The notes beneath the pieces were generated by a model that worked only from the letters and a program-made list of their open reading frames with translations, was not told the origin of the DNA and searched no databases. A DNA stretch of 64,000 nucleotides from Warburgia ugandensis (Eukaryota > Streptophyta > Magnoliopsida > Canellales > Canellaceae), in the NCBI GenBank assembly GCA_035236585.1, contig CP141138.1, positions 25,617,437 through 25,681,436 of the forward strand, given 5' to 3'. The position numbers were made by a program, and so were the translations under genes. The number at the start of each line of letters is the position of its first letter. Position 1 is the first letter of the stretch. Positions 51,701 through 63,867 of the stretch are shown in pieces.

Positions 51701-52631
51701 TATTTATTGCTCATTACATTAAGGATTAAAGCTTGATTTATTCAAAGTTATTTAGTGTTGTTTCAATTGCTAGTTATTATTCGTTTTATTTCGCATGTTA
51801 CATATATGCTAGGATTTTAAGCACTTTACTTTGGTTTACTAATTGTTGTTTTAGTTATTAATGTTAGTCTTGTTATCCTTAAATTAATTTTTTTTTTAGA
51901 AAATTGTTTAGTAATTATTTTTATTAAAATTTAAGTATTGTTTAAAATATGTTTTTAGGCATAATTTTTAGAATAATGTTGAGTAGTTAGATCTTCACCT
52001 AGGGTTACGATGAAACCACACGAAAATTAGATATATTCATGTTTAAGTATATATTAGATTTAGAATTTTGAAATATCAATCTTAGGATAAGCAAATTAAT
52101 ATACATAGATTAGTGCTCTTTTCATATGAATTATGAAGTATTTCCTATAATTTGGAAACTAATTATAGCATATTAATTAACTTGGAATGTAACAAATATT
52201 TAGATAATTTGTGATTATAAAAAATACAAGCTATTCTCTAAAAATATATATTAAGTTATGTGAATTACCAGGGTTGAGAAAATATAAACTAGGATTTTTA
52301 ATGAGCACATATTTCATATTTTAATCCATTGATGTTTTATTAACATAAGTAAAAATTAAATCTAAGTAACTTAATTTTGAATATACATGATTTTAGTGTG
52401 GTAGATTGTGAAATCCTAGACTTTAGAATTTAACAAATTTATTTATTTTAGTTTAATTAATAATATTAGACTAATTTGATTGTTTATCTTTAAAGTGGTT
52501 GACAAGGTTAAAATAGATTTCAATTAAATTTTTATAAATTTAAAGATTGAGTACTCGTTGGATGAACCCATATTTGCACTTTCTATACTCCATTAGATAT
52601 GTACACTTGCGATATTTTAAAATACACATCA
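51700..52631 (+). repeat. Gypsy (Athila/Tat-like) LTR, 3' part
   Basis: AT-rich non-coding sequence ends at about 52562-52631 with the order GGATGAACCC, CTATACTCCATTAGA, GTACACTTGCGA, TTTTAAAATACACATCA. This corresponds to the end pattern of Athila/Tat-type LTRs (a GGAT-CGA-CC block, TACTAC, GTGCACTTGCG, TTT-AAA-CACATCA). The left edge was not found. The bases after 52631 do not resemble a primer site, so this would be a 3' or solo LTR. Confidence 0.45.
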
Positions 52632-53052
52632 AGTAGCACGCATGAAAAAGAAGTAATAGAAGACCTAGTTTCTTCTTCTTTCTTCTTGTTATTATTCTTA
52701 TTCTTTTTCTTATTATTGTAGATCTTAATCAAGAAGGATGGGGAGATTTCGTTTTGAACAAAGTGTGTATGTTGTAGATCTAGAGACGTGCAAAAAGATG
52801 AGATTTGGGAGGTATTTACAAATGAAAAGATGTCTTTATGTCTTTATTTTTCTTTTCTTTTTCTTGTTGTTGAATTTTGTGGCATGAGAAATGAAATACG
52901 AGAATGATCAAGGTAGGTGTAATCACGCTTCAAACGTGTTCAACAAAATGTCTGAACAACGTCATTTTGTTATATTAGAACAGTGAAGTTGTGGTGGTAG
53001 CGAGTTTTTGCAAACTATGATTGATGGGCTAAGTACAGAGTCCGGGATAGGA
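52632..53052. other. Spacer, nothing identified
   Basis: T-rich sequence (TTCTTCTT and TTATT runs near 52670-52715) without genes, ending at the start of the Tekay-like LTR. Confidence 0.4.
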
Positions 53053-54760
53053 TGTAATAACCTAATTTTTAAAGATTATTTCATGTAAATTTTAATTGTA
53101 AAGAAATGATGACATATAATTTTTAGAGATGGAATTCTAAGAAGTAAGATTTTTAGAGAAGCCAAATCAAGTATTGAGACATTAATATTTGGATTTTACT
53201 CTAAAAATAGAATCCAATGACACTAAAAACGTTGAAAATAGTATTCACACAAAGAAGTTATAAGAGCGTGAATTAGAAGAAAATTTTGATAATTTTATAA
53301 GTGGGCTCCATTTATATATTTTTAAAATAAGAAGTGCTTAAAAAAAAAGGAGTCATTTTTTATAACGTCACCCTGCTAACAGTTCTGTCACATGTCTCTT
53401 CCCTTCGTATTTTCCTCCCGTCTTCTACTTTGGCGTCACAGACATTTAGTCCATGCAGTCTAGCCGTCAGAAATGCTGAAGTAGTCAGCAATAAGAAACC
53501 CCCTTCTTCCAATTTTCTCTAGCCACCTGCACAAAAGACCCCCCCTCCGACGACTTCTCTTCTTTCCTAACCGGTGCACCGAGTCCTTGTCCTCCCCTGC
53601 ATTCTTCCTCTCGATTGACGGCGACAGTGGCTCACCAGTGCCGCCCGACCCAATCGCCTGAGTGGCCAGCGCGCTAGAGCCACCCGTCACTCCCTCTCCT
53701 ACCTTCCACCGGCGACGCCCTCCCCAGTTTTCTTCTCTTCTCTCTCACCCTTTTCCCTTTACTCCGGTGCCACCACGAGCAGGCCAACTTGCATGCTTGT
53801 AATCCCTCCAAAATCCCATCGCGCGGTCCCCTTGTGCGCACAACCATCTCCTTTTTGTTGCCTCTCCATAGTGTCAGTTTCCATCTCCCCTTTGATCATC
53901 GGCGACCAAAATCTGGCGATTGTAATCGTCTGCTAGTTATAGTGACTCATGGTGGAGAGGAACAAAACCACTCTGGTTATTTGATGAACCCACCATTGAT
54001 GGAGGAGATTTCACACTAACAGAAATGGACAACTAAGATCGTGATGGATCGTGTCAATCCGTCTTCATTCCGACACTCTTAGTTATGATGCATGTAAGGA
54101 ATTAAGCATTGGAGGTATGACCTATAACCAATTCTTGGTGAATTTCGAGTTTTGTAGAATAGATCTTAATTTTCTATAAATGTACATTGAGATTCAATTA
54201 TTAATCATGAAAAATAGTAAATCAGACATTGATATAGGACAATGACAATCAACTGTTGGATGAGTTGATCCAGGACTGTGGACAGCAATCCATGCAGATA
54301 CGTCCATACATCTAACCACGTGATGTACCATATATCAGATGTTGGATCTACGTTAGAAATCCTAATCCACGTGATGTACCATATATCAGAAACCTCTAAT
54401 TTATATTAGTATATAATCGGAAACAATCCAACGATTGGATCAATAGAGAGCTGAACATCCCAATGTGAACAACCAATTAGAATAATGTGCGCATCGATCT
54501 GACCATCCAAAACTTGGATCAGGTCATCAATAAAATGAGCAAAATGACTACATTAAAAAACAAGAAATACATTACGTCACGTATTAATGGTTAGAAGGTC
54601 AATAAAAAAATCTGACAATTGAATCATAGTCAAATACTTAGAAAGAGACCCTATAATGCTTTTTACATGATAAATGAAAAATCTAACCACCAGATAGTTG
54701 AATAAATTGGGATCTAACTTATGATAATAAAAGGCAACCCTTTAATCACCAATCGAACAG
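53053..54760 (+). repeat. Tekay-like LTR, left copy
   Basis: Shares ordered blocks with the right copy throughout: TTTTAAAGATTATTT, AAGAAATGATGAC, GATAATTTTATAAGTGGG, the CT-rich segment, AACAAAACCACTCTGGTTAT, GTAAGGAATTAAGCATT, and CAATCCAACGATTGGATC or its CAATCCAATCCCTGGATC counterpart. A 51-bp period duplication of CCACGTGATGTACCATATAT (54316 and 54367) is specific to this copy. The open frame at 53334-54019 region is non-coding LTR sequence. Confidence 0.7.
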
Positions 54761-56898
54761 TGCAAATGGTTGATCAATGGTTAAAGATTACTAGTAGTAG
54801 CTTGTAACTATATGGATCAGTAAGGCTAGATGATTAATAGATAAATTAGACCATTGATTGGAAATCAACAGCTTAGATTTGAGTTTCTAATGCTTGATAA
54901 ATTCTTTATTAGGGATCTATTGTTTGAAAAGTAGATTATGACCTAAGCGGTTAAGATCGTGAGACCTAAAAATATATTTATGATAGAATTATGGAAATTT
55001 AATTGCTCGTTGATATGGGTTGATCTAGACCTTTAGATTATATTTAAATATAAATATTTGAGTTTATATAATTATACTAAATTTTTATGCGCTATATAGA
55101 TTAAGGTACAAATGGATTGACTCATTGTTAGATCACAACTGGAGATAATAGAAAAGCTTGAGGAATCTATAAAATCACCATAAGAGGTAGTTAGTTTTAA
55201 CATCTATTTGTCATTTGAATTTTAAACATGTCATCAGTTTTACTAAAAATATGTGAATTTTAAATAGTTGAATCATATATATTATTTGATTATTGTGTAT
55301 CCTATTTGAAAATAACATGACTCTCATGAAATTGGTATTTTGTCACGTTATGCTATTTATGCTTTTAAAGGATGTGAATAATTACAAATGAGGCATGCAA
55401 GTTTATGTATTCTTCTCTCTCCATGATGCATACTTTTATTTGAAAATAAAAATGATATTTCTTACTCTATTACATGCATTATTTTGTTTGAAAGAAAATA
55501 TTATTCTTAAAATGCAATAATCCTAAGTTCTAACATGAGTTAAAAAAATTGCATCATTTTATTATGTGATAAATGTCTTATGATTTAATGATATTTGAAT
55601 TTGGATATATACATATTTGTTCGTTCAGGTTAATGAGCTTGGAGGGCACTATGCTAAGAGGTTGTATGAGCTTGGCCTCTCAACCTCTAGCCACCAAAGG
55701 TGGTAGGTACTTATGCTCGAAAAAGCATATATTTTTCTTGAATATTGTGGTAAGAACAACTATTGGAGGAGGTCACAAAACCCTTTCAAGATATATCTGT
55801 AGTTGTCGTGGAGGCTATAGTGGTTGGCCTCTAGATATGCAAGACACACAATTTAGTGAGCTAGTCATGAGTGTAGTGTTCTATGAGATTTTTGTTTTGT
55901 GATTTGATGTATATGGGATGGTTGATGGTCTTTAGATGAGTATTCATGACTAATGGATTGATGTGTTTGCTAAGGTGTGTGTGTGCACATAATGATATTG
56001 TTGGTTGGGATAGCAGATGTCGTGGTTTAACTAATTACTACTTTAATATTTTTAGAATATTATGATCCTTGATTTATACAGTGAGATGATGGATCTTTTG
56101 ATCATTTAAAAGTTATGCACAAATGTGATTTTATGAGATATTATATGTTATTGTTTACATGAAATTGTCATTTGGATTTGATCATTTGAAAAAGATATAT
56201 TCAAAGTTGTGCAGGTTTTATGTTAATATTTTCTCAATGTTTTAGCATTAAATTGCAATACTAAGTTGATAAGTGATTTTAAATTCTAGTCTTTGTCTCT
56301 GACTTGCTCTTCAAAATTGCATTGAAAATTATTTGGAATTGGATTTTTTTTTTTTTAAATTGGTAAGGTAGATGTGAAACTACCTACACAAGCACAAGCT
56401 TTTGGAGATATTATAAATTGTTTATAATATTTCAAGACACTAAATAATTTAACTTGAGACATAGCACTTCTGAGGTGGTTGTGTTCCTAAATGAAGACAA
56501 TGGTGTATCATACTAAAATAAGAAAATCCTTAGAGAGACTACATTGATCATCAAGATGCAATAGAAGTATTCTCAATCTTGGAGGTAAGAAAGGTACAAA
56601 GAGTGACATTTGATATGACAACAGACGAATTTAAAACATCAGGGAGAATGGTAGAAGTGGCATTAGAATGAAAAGCTTAAAAGTTTGAAATCATGAACTC
56701 TTAAGGATGATATTGATTAAAGAAGTTACAAGGCTTGAAATACAGCTAAAGAACAAATAAATTTCTTAGGCTAGAATTTTCCTCGTGAGACCATTCAATT
56801 GAAGAGTTAACTTAAAATCGAAATTGATGATTAAATGAGAAAGACATACAAATTATTGGAGAATGACATAAAAATAATTTTGAGGATGATTTTTCTCT
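54761..56898 (+). other. Decayed interior of the Tekay-like element
   Basis: Non-coding by inspection. The 109-residue frame at 55573-55902 has no domain. No gag, protease, RT or integrase motif was found, so this is either a non-autonomous (LARD-like) interior or extreme decay; part of it may belong to the left LTR, whose end is not resolved. Confidence 0.4.
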
Positions 56899-56911
56899 AA
56901 AGGGGAAAGAA
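56899..56911 (+). promoter_or_regulatory. Polypurine tract before the right Tekay-like LTR
   Basis: AAAGGGGAAAGAA abuts the TGTAATAACC start of the right LTR, as required for plus-strand priming. Confidence 0.7.
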
Positions 56912-58870
56912 TGTAATAACCTTAATTTTTAAAGATTATTTTGTGTAAATTTTTATTATGAAGAAATAATGACATTGATGTTTTAGAGATGGGGTCCTAA
57001 GAAGTGAGTTTTTTGTAGAAGCCAAATTAAGTGTTGAGATCTCAATATTTGGATTGTATTGAATAAATGGAATCTAGCAATACTAAGAACGCTAAAAATA
57101 AAGTTTGGACGAGGAAGTTAGAAGGCCATGAACTAGAAGGATATTTTGATAATTTTATAAGTGGGATCCATTAATAGATTTTTAAAATGAAAATTACCTA
57201 AAATAGAGAGGCCATTTTTTATAATAGCAACCTTCTTTGATAAACATATCACGCATATTTTTCCCCCTCTGCATTTTCCTCCCTTCTCCCAGCTGACAAC
57301 GTAGGCATTTAATCAACAAAGTCTGGCCAACGAAAATGCCAGAGCAACCAGCAATAAGAAAAACCCCTTCCTCAACCGGCGCACCAAACCCAAGTCCTCC
57401 ACATCTCCCCTGCCTTCTTTCTTTTTGTTGTCGGCAGCAGCAGCTCCCTAGCGTCACTTGACCCGATGCTTGAGAAGGCCAGTTTACTAGATTCCCTTTC
57501 CGATTGCTCTGACCTTCCATCATAGATGCCCTCCCTAGTTTTCTTCTCCTCTCTCTTTCTCTCTCTCTTGTCTCAGTATTCCCCACCGGTCTCTCTTTCC
57601 CTCTTCCCTTTTCTTCTACATCTTGCTTGAGCCCCCTTCATCTCTCCTCTTCGGCTCGCTGTCGGGAACCAGCTATGGTCTGCTCCCGTTCAGTGCCACT
57701 GAGACCCACTGCCGAATAATATAAAAAAGGGGCCTTTTTCTCTTCTCCAGCGCCACTGATCCGATGCAACTGCCCAAGCAAGCCTGCATGCCAGAGCTCC
57801 CTCAGCTCTGCATCTCTCTCTCACTCTCTTATCGGCATGAGCAATCCAAACCCACACTATCGCTCCCTTCGGCGCTGGTGTGAGCGGGCCAACCTCACAG
57901 TCGCGTGTTCTCCTTGCATGCCAATCGTCCCTCTAAAAGCCCATTGCACCGTCCCCCTGTGACCACAACCCTTTCCCTTCCCCTTCCCCTTCCCCTTCCC
58001 TAGTGTTAGTTTCCATCTCCCCTTCTGTCACTGGGACCAAAACTTGGATCGAAAATTTGAGATGTTCATTGCAATCCTCACAATGCCAGGAACAAAACCA
58101 CTCTGGTTATTTGATGGTTTGACCATTAACGAAGGAGATTTCACATGAACATAATCGAATGACTAAGATTGAGAGAGATTGTGTCAACGACGCTCCTAGT
58201 AATGATCCATGTAAGGAATTAAGCATTAGAGGTATGATATATAACTAAGTCTGGGTGAATTTCTAGTTTTGTAGAATAGATCTTAGTTTCTATAAATGTA
58301 CGGTTACGATTCAATTATAAATCATGAAAAATAGTAAATCAGACCTTGAATGAGGACACTCAATGACAATCAATTGTCAGATGAGTTGATTCAGGACGTT
58401 GATAGCAATTCATGTAGATCCTTCTATCCATGCTTGGATCAGATGTTGGATCTATGTTGGAAAAACTGATCCACATGACATATCATAGATCAGAAACTTA
58501 TAATTTCTATTTTTATAAAGTAAAAAAACAATCCAATCCCTGGATCAATAGAGAACTGAACATCCAACCACAAACAACAAATTAGGCTACTGTGCACATT
58601 GATCTGACCGTCCAAAACTTGGATCAAATCGTTGATCATGAGCAAAGGGACTGTAATGAAAAATAAAAAATCTGTTAGGTCACATATTAATGATTGGAAG
58701 GTAAATAAAAAATTTAACAGTCAGATCATGGTCAGATACTGAGAAAGAGACCCTATAATACTTTTTGCATTATAAATGAAAAATCCAACCAAGGGATACT
58801 TGAATGAACTAAGATCTAACTTAGGATAGTAAAAAGCAACCCTTATATCACCAATCGAGCCATCCAAATG
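56912..58870 (+). repeat. Tekay-like LTR, right copy
   Basis: Same start and block order as the left copy, but about 250 bp longer, owing to an extra CT-rich segment (about 57590-57960) that includes a CTTCCC array (CCCTTCCCCTTCCCCTTCCC) at about 57972-58000. The minus-strand frame 57194-57586 is an artefact of this CT-rich region. Similarity fades after CAACCCTTATATCACCAATC at about 58850. Confidence 0.7.
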
Positions 58871-60499
58871 CAACACTACCTTAAACCTGTAGGTTACTAC
58901 TAGTGGACGAGTTAAGCCTTGTGAGATTTTATAGTAAATTTACCTACAAAATTTTAAAAATTACTTTTAAATCAACTCTACTCTTGTTCGTGGGAATCAT
59001 CTTCAATAAATCTATCAATTTTAGCATACTAATAAAATTAAATAAAAATTTGAAAACCTTACTCATATGCTAAATGCATTCCAATTGAGCTTAGATTTGA
59101 AAGTGTGTGTGTGCAATCTACACATACATCAATCTTTATCTCTAAGTAAACTAAATAAAAAATCATCTCTCTTTTAAATATGTAAGTAGAGTCAATAAAA
59201 CCAAATTTATCTCACATATACTCATGAAGGAATTAGAGTTACTAAGGAATTTAGTTTTTGATCCTTTAGAAAAGATAAGATATTATTACCTTTGAATACC
59301 TAGATATATTACTCTTAAAATCCTATCTATTTATGTCCTCATCAAGTTTATATTCACTCTAGAATTAATTGGTCTTCAACTAGGATGAAATATAAGCTTA
59401 AGACATAGTTATGAAAAGAAAGGATATAGGGTACTCAAAATCTTCAAAAACTATGTATAGGTCTTCTAAATAGTTAACAAATTTTCTTTTCTTCCAAAAG
59501 TGAATATGCCTTCATTTTTCTCGCTCTTCATATTTTTTTCCTTCTTTTTCCTTCTTTTAATCACTTCTTCTCTTCATATTCACTTTTTTTTTTTTCCTGA
59601 TATTATAATTTAAAAAGTATTTCTTCAATCATCTTTAACTTATTTTAGAAGAATGGATAATAGATATATTATCTGGGGTAATATGGGTAAAGGTAATTTG
59701 ATTTACAAAATAAAAGGACATGTATAAGAGGCTAAAAAACGCTAACTAGTGATAAAAGTTTTATGTCTCTATGTTAAAAGAAAAATGGCCTAAATCATTT
59801 TCTAGGTTTTATAAAATCTATTTGATTTAATGAACTTCTAGAATTTTAAAGGTAATACTCTAATAATATAGGCAATTGGTCAAATTTAAGAGTTAGTGCA
59901 ATCAAAATTAAATTAAGCATACTAAAGAGAAATTTGGAAACATTTATAACCTCTCAAAATAATGAATGCCTCTAAAACTCACTTTAGTTATAAGACTCAA
60001 CTAAATTTCTTCAAGATCTCTAAGGAATAACTACTTATCAATTTAGACTATGTATTTGCAATTGTGTGCACAGATGTGATCTGAGACACAATTTTCATGG
60101 AATACTTTAAAAAATGAGTAAAGTTATAAATAAATAATTTCCAATTTAATTAATAAGCTAAAGTTAGCTAGATTGTAATTTAGAAAATCCAATTCTCATC
60201 ATAGTATATGGATTGATCTAGAAACAAAATTTTTGATTTTTTTCAAAAATAGAGGAAAATAACTACAAAAGACCAGAATTCACTAGAATTCTATACCCTC
60301 AACCTAAGTGAAACATTGTCTTCAATGCTAGAAAAATTGGATGATGATAGTGCACTGAAAAATAAAGAAATGGGAGATGTAGAAAAGAAAATTTCTAAAA
60401 AACAATAGTACAAGATTATTACATGAAAAAATTTTAGATTAAAAAATCACAAATTTTGAAACTTCCTTGAGTCCCATATGAAATGGGCTTCACAGGACT
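58871..60499. other. AT-rich DNA left of the Athila-like gag
   Basis: No coding motif. It may be the distal interior of the minus-strand Gypsy element that starts near 62980, but no protease, RT or integrase remnant was found. Confidence 0.35.
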
Positions 60500-62340
60500 C
60501 TAAAAAGAAAGGGTGAATAAATTTATCTTGTAATTTAAAATTTTTACTGCATCACTAAGCAAGGTATCAAGTATATCTCCATGCTACTTCTTATAATTAG
60601 AGATAATGGTGGAAGCTTGATGCAACATTTGTGAAAATAGAGCAAGGATATCATATGGCTTAGTAGGCAAGATGTTTTCCTTATCAACGTATTTATCCTT
60701 TTTCTTAGAAGTTTCAGTACCATTTCAGCATTTTCAAGACCAGATTTCTCAATTATTTCACCACTATGAAGAATATCAATTGCCTTTGTTTGTTCCATAT
60801 TTGTAGTTGAAGAACTAATCCCACCTACCACATGTAACATCATTAGGGTTTACATTTGGTCGGGTAGGAAATTGCCCATTTTCAAGGGTTTGCAACATTT
60901 GAGACCTCAAGTCCTTCAAATCATTCATGAATTGTGTGTTCTCTTTTAATTAGACTTCACATTGACATTTTTCCTTTCTTGCCTCTTAAGTGGAGGAAGG
61001 TAAGGTATAGGACCAAGTGGTCCTTGTGGTGGTATGTAAGGGGCCTTATGTGAGGAATTAGTGTTATATCCATTTCTCCAACTGAAAGTGGGATTATTAC
61101 TCCAGTTGGGATTGTACATCTTTGAAGATGGGGAAAAAGGTTGCTCATAAGAATGTTCTAGTTCATGAAGCACATCCTAGAATGTAGGAATGGTGGGGAC
61201 ATTCCTAAGTGAAGTGTGCATTACTTTCACAAATATGACACACCTGTGCAATCGTTTTAGTAAATTTTTTTTTTTTTTTCCATATCCATAGCCTCATCTA
61301 TTCTAGCTAGGCATGCTATTTTAGCATTCATATAATCTTTAGACATAGAATACATTCCCCTTAGCAAATGTGGTTATGGACTTGGATTTGTGTGGGTAAC
61401 TTACTTTTTTGGATACAATCCAAGTTAGTACACTCTCTGCTTGCCATTCTAAATACTCTTACGCTTCTCTTCAGTTTGTTTATTCAAAAAGTTACATTGC
61501 ACATTATTTCAATAAATTGGTACATATCATAATTGTGTCCTTTATAAAAGAAGTTAATGATATAAAAAAGTTTGTATCCATAATGTGGACAAGTTAACAA
61601 TAATTCTTTGAATCTTTTCCAACATTGCTAGAAAGTTTCTTTATCCTTTTGAGTAAAACTCTATTGTATTATAGTGTAGAGTATTTTGTCTTATCTATAG
61701 GAAAGAACTTTTTCAAGAATTTCCTAGTCTTTCTATGTTCATATGGAACTTGTGGTAGTTAATGAAACCACATCTTTGCTTTTTCCTCTAAAGAAAAAAG
61801 AAAAAGCTTGAATCTTACCATATGAATATAAAAAGTGTAGGTAAAGAAAAAGTTTGATGTTTTGTGTATATTTGGTCATGCACACTTCATCAAATTCTTT
61901 TAAGTGTAGGCAAGAACTTTCATTACCCAAACCATAAAATTTAGAAAGTAATTATATTACTCCTATCTTTAATTCAATTATACCAATATTTTGAGGTAAA
62001 ATTATACATGAATGTGTACTAATATAAGTAGGATGTAATTAGTCTCTTAATGTTTTCTCACAAGAGTTTTGATTTTTTCCAATTATCCTCATGTGCTCTA
62101 TGTTGTCCCAATCCCTGTTATAATTCCTTCTCCAATTTCTAGGTGATGGATAATGATTTGTCCATGGATGCATGTTATCATTAAAGAGAGGTGAAGGATC
62201 TTCAGCTTCAAAGAGAGAATTGTTAGCCCATGAGGAAACATTATCTAGGATGAGAGGTGGTTCATCATCATTGAAGATGGGATTATTCCTCCATGGCGAA
62301 ATATCATCTCTATTAATGATTATTCATTTAATATAATTGA
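60500..62340 (-). pseudogene. Athila/Tat-type Gypsy gag, broken
   Basis: Read right to left on the minus strand. First come WANN and WTNHYPSP-like words (62140-62300). Then comes the retrotransposon gag domain: CLHLKEFDEVC at about 61880-61915 (usual pattern MHLKEFEEVC), and FQQCWKRFKELL and CPHYG at about 61560-61640. A CCHC knuckle follows (CHICESNAHFT-ECPH, about 61194-61243, with a stop inside) and then the YNPNWSNNPTFSWRNG motif (about 61074-61122), characteristic of Athila-group gag after the knuckle. Many stops and frameshifts interrupt it. Gag would form the virus-like particle. No pol follows within the window, so the element is truncated or decayed. Confidence 0.75.
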
Positions 62341-62940
62341 TCGTATTGTTGTTTTTTTTATAAAAGTTTGTGAGAAGAAAACTAAACTAATTGATGCAAC
62401 CTACTTGTTATAATGATGCACAAATGATAGAGCACACAATTTAAACAACCTTAAGGCTAGTAGGCAGACAGTTTGATTGTCTTGAATTTGTGTGGGGGAG
62501 AAGTTTTTGGATTACCCTAGTCTAATGCTCATACTCTCTTTTAGACTTGCCCCACCACTTATCAATTAGATTATAGTATAACTAATTGCTTCACACTCTC
62601 CTTAGCTAGCCGTGGGTAGTCTGTGTCGTTAAATGTGTTGGCAGAGCTAGTCATTTAAATACCAACATAGTTAATTAGTTAGTTAAGGGCCAGTAGAGTG
62701 ACAATGAGTCACCTCCTTCTAAGAGGGTCCTACAAGCATGTGAAGGCCTCTATAGGTATCCTTTAATTAATTTGGAAGGTCAGGTTACGTGCTTGTGGCT
62801 ATTATCTTAGGTGGGCTAGAAGTTGGTGATTAAATTCACCCTGGTCTTGTTAGGTCGGGTGCCCTAAAAATGTCTAGAATGCTAAATGAATGCAATTCTT
62901 AAAATTTTGAAATTTTATATTTTATGAATACTCCAAAGTA
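62341..62940 (-). other. Untranslated leader of the Athila-like element
   Basis: Non-coding sequence between the mutated primer site and gag. A TTGTTAGGTCGGGTGCCC block near 62847 is the only distinctive word seen. Confidence 0.45.
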
Positions 62941-62960
62941 GGACCTTGATAATGGTGCTA
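62941..62960 (-). promoter_or_regulatory. Mutated tRNA-Asp primer binding site
   Basis: On the minus strand it reads TAGCACCATTATCAAGG where the standard Athila/Tat site, complementary to the 3' end of tRNA-Asp, is TGGCGCCGTTGCCGGGG. The differences are six G-to-A and one C-to-T change, which suits a methylated, deaminated relic. Its position and order (LTR, primer site, leader, gag) fit. Confidence 0.55.
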
Positions 62961-62979
62961 AAACCTCGTTATTTTTTAT

Positions 62980-63867
62980 TGCAGGAGCTATTGCAATATA
63001 GTTTGTACAAGTATGAGTCAATCCCATGGGGACTTGACTTGAAAAGTAGGAGGTTAAATAAAATCTAAATTATCAAAATTAATAAAAATTAAAGAAAGTA
63101 AGTAAAAATATTCTAAAAAGCTTATATTTATTAATTAACTAAAAAATACACAATTATGAATTTAACTAAAAAGTAATTAACAAAATAACAAACTAGTTCA
63201 ACTTTCCTAGCTCGATCACTATGTTGAGTAGCAAATTTGTCCATATTTGCTAACATTCAAGTTGATGAATCCTCACCAATTGGTCATTGACATTATTGAT
63301 TGCTAATTCAATGCCTGAATGATGCAAAGTTTTCAAAAAATTAATGATCTTGAACACTAGATTAACTTGAGATTTAAATAGCTTAGATTGACTATATGAT
63401 CTTCAGAGGTTAGATCATAACCAATGGATTAACTAGGAATTGAATTTTGATGAAGATATGAAAGTTGATTTAAAATCATAAAAGAGATTAAGCAAGAGTT
63501 GAGAGGAACCTTCTGGTTAAAACTAAACCATTGATTTGATTTGACTAGAATTGAATAATTCAGAGATTTGTTGGGAAAAACACAAAATAGGAAAAAGACA
63601 GATGAGGAAAAAAGATAAAATAGGACACAAAAGGAATTAAATAAAAAGGATTAAGGGTAGTTCTAAAATTTTCACATAAGTTCCTTCTTTTACCCATAAG
63701 AAGGAGAAAAACTAAAAAATGCAGGAAAAACTAAGGTTGATAGGGAAAACGATGAAAAGGGACTTGGAAGAAAAAAAAACAATGAGGCTGAGAGATGGAT
63801 GTGAGGGTGATGTAAGGGAAAAGGCTAAGATCAGTCATTCGTAGGAAGCATTGTTAAAGTAGTTTAA
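62980..63867 (-). repeat. Athila/Tat-like 5' LTR, inner part
   Basis: Begins at TGCAGGAGC near 62980 (the CA end in element orientation), followed by GCAATATAGTTTGTACAAG and AGTCAATCCCATGGGGAC. That is the same block order as at 4380-4430 and, inverted, at 52562-52631. The body is AT-rich and non-coding. The outer end was not found. Confidence 0.5.

Larger units (their letters stand above)
53053..58870 (+). mobile_element. Tekay/Del-like Gypsy retrotransposon, decayed
   Basis: Two long direct repeats (53053 to about 54760 and 56912 to about 58870) begin TGTAATAACC. The second is preceded by AATTTTGAGGATGAT...TCTCTAAAGGGGAAAGAA, the pol-end and polypurine-tract arrangement typical of chromoviral Tekay/Del elements. 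The interior (54760-56911) has no intact protein domain, only weak remains. No Met-tRNA primer site could be found, and the right LTR loses similarity near 58870, probably truncated. Family call from the junction pattern. Confidence 0.65.

Noticed and set aside
57194-57586. 130-residue minus-strand frame
   Set aside because: It lies wholly in the CT-rich part of a Tekay-like LTR, and the other LTR does not keep it.
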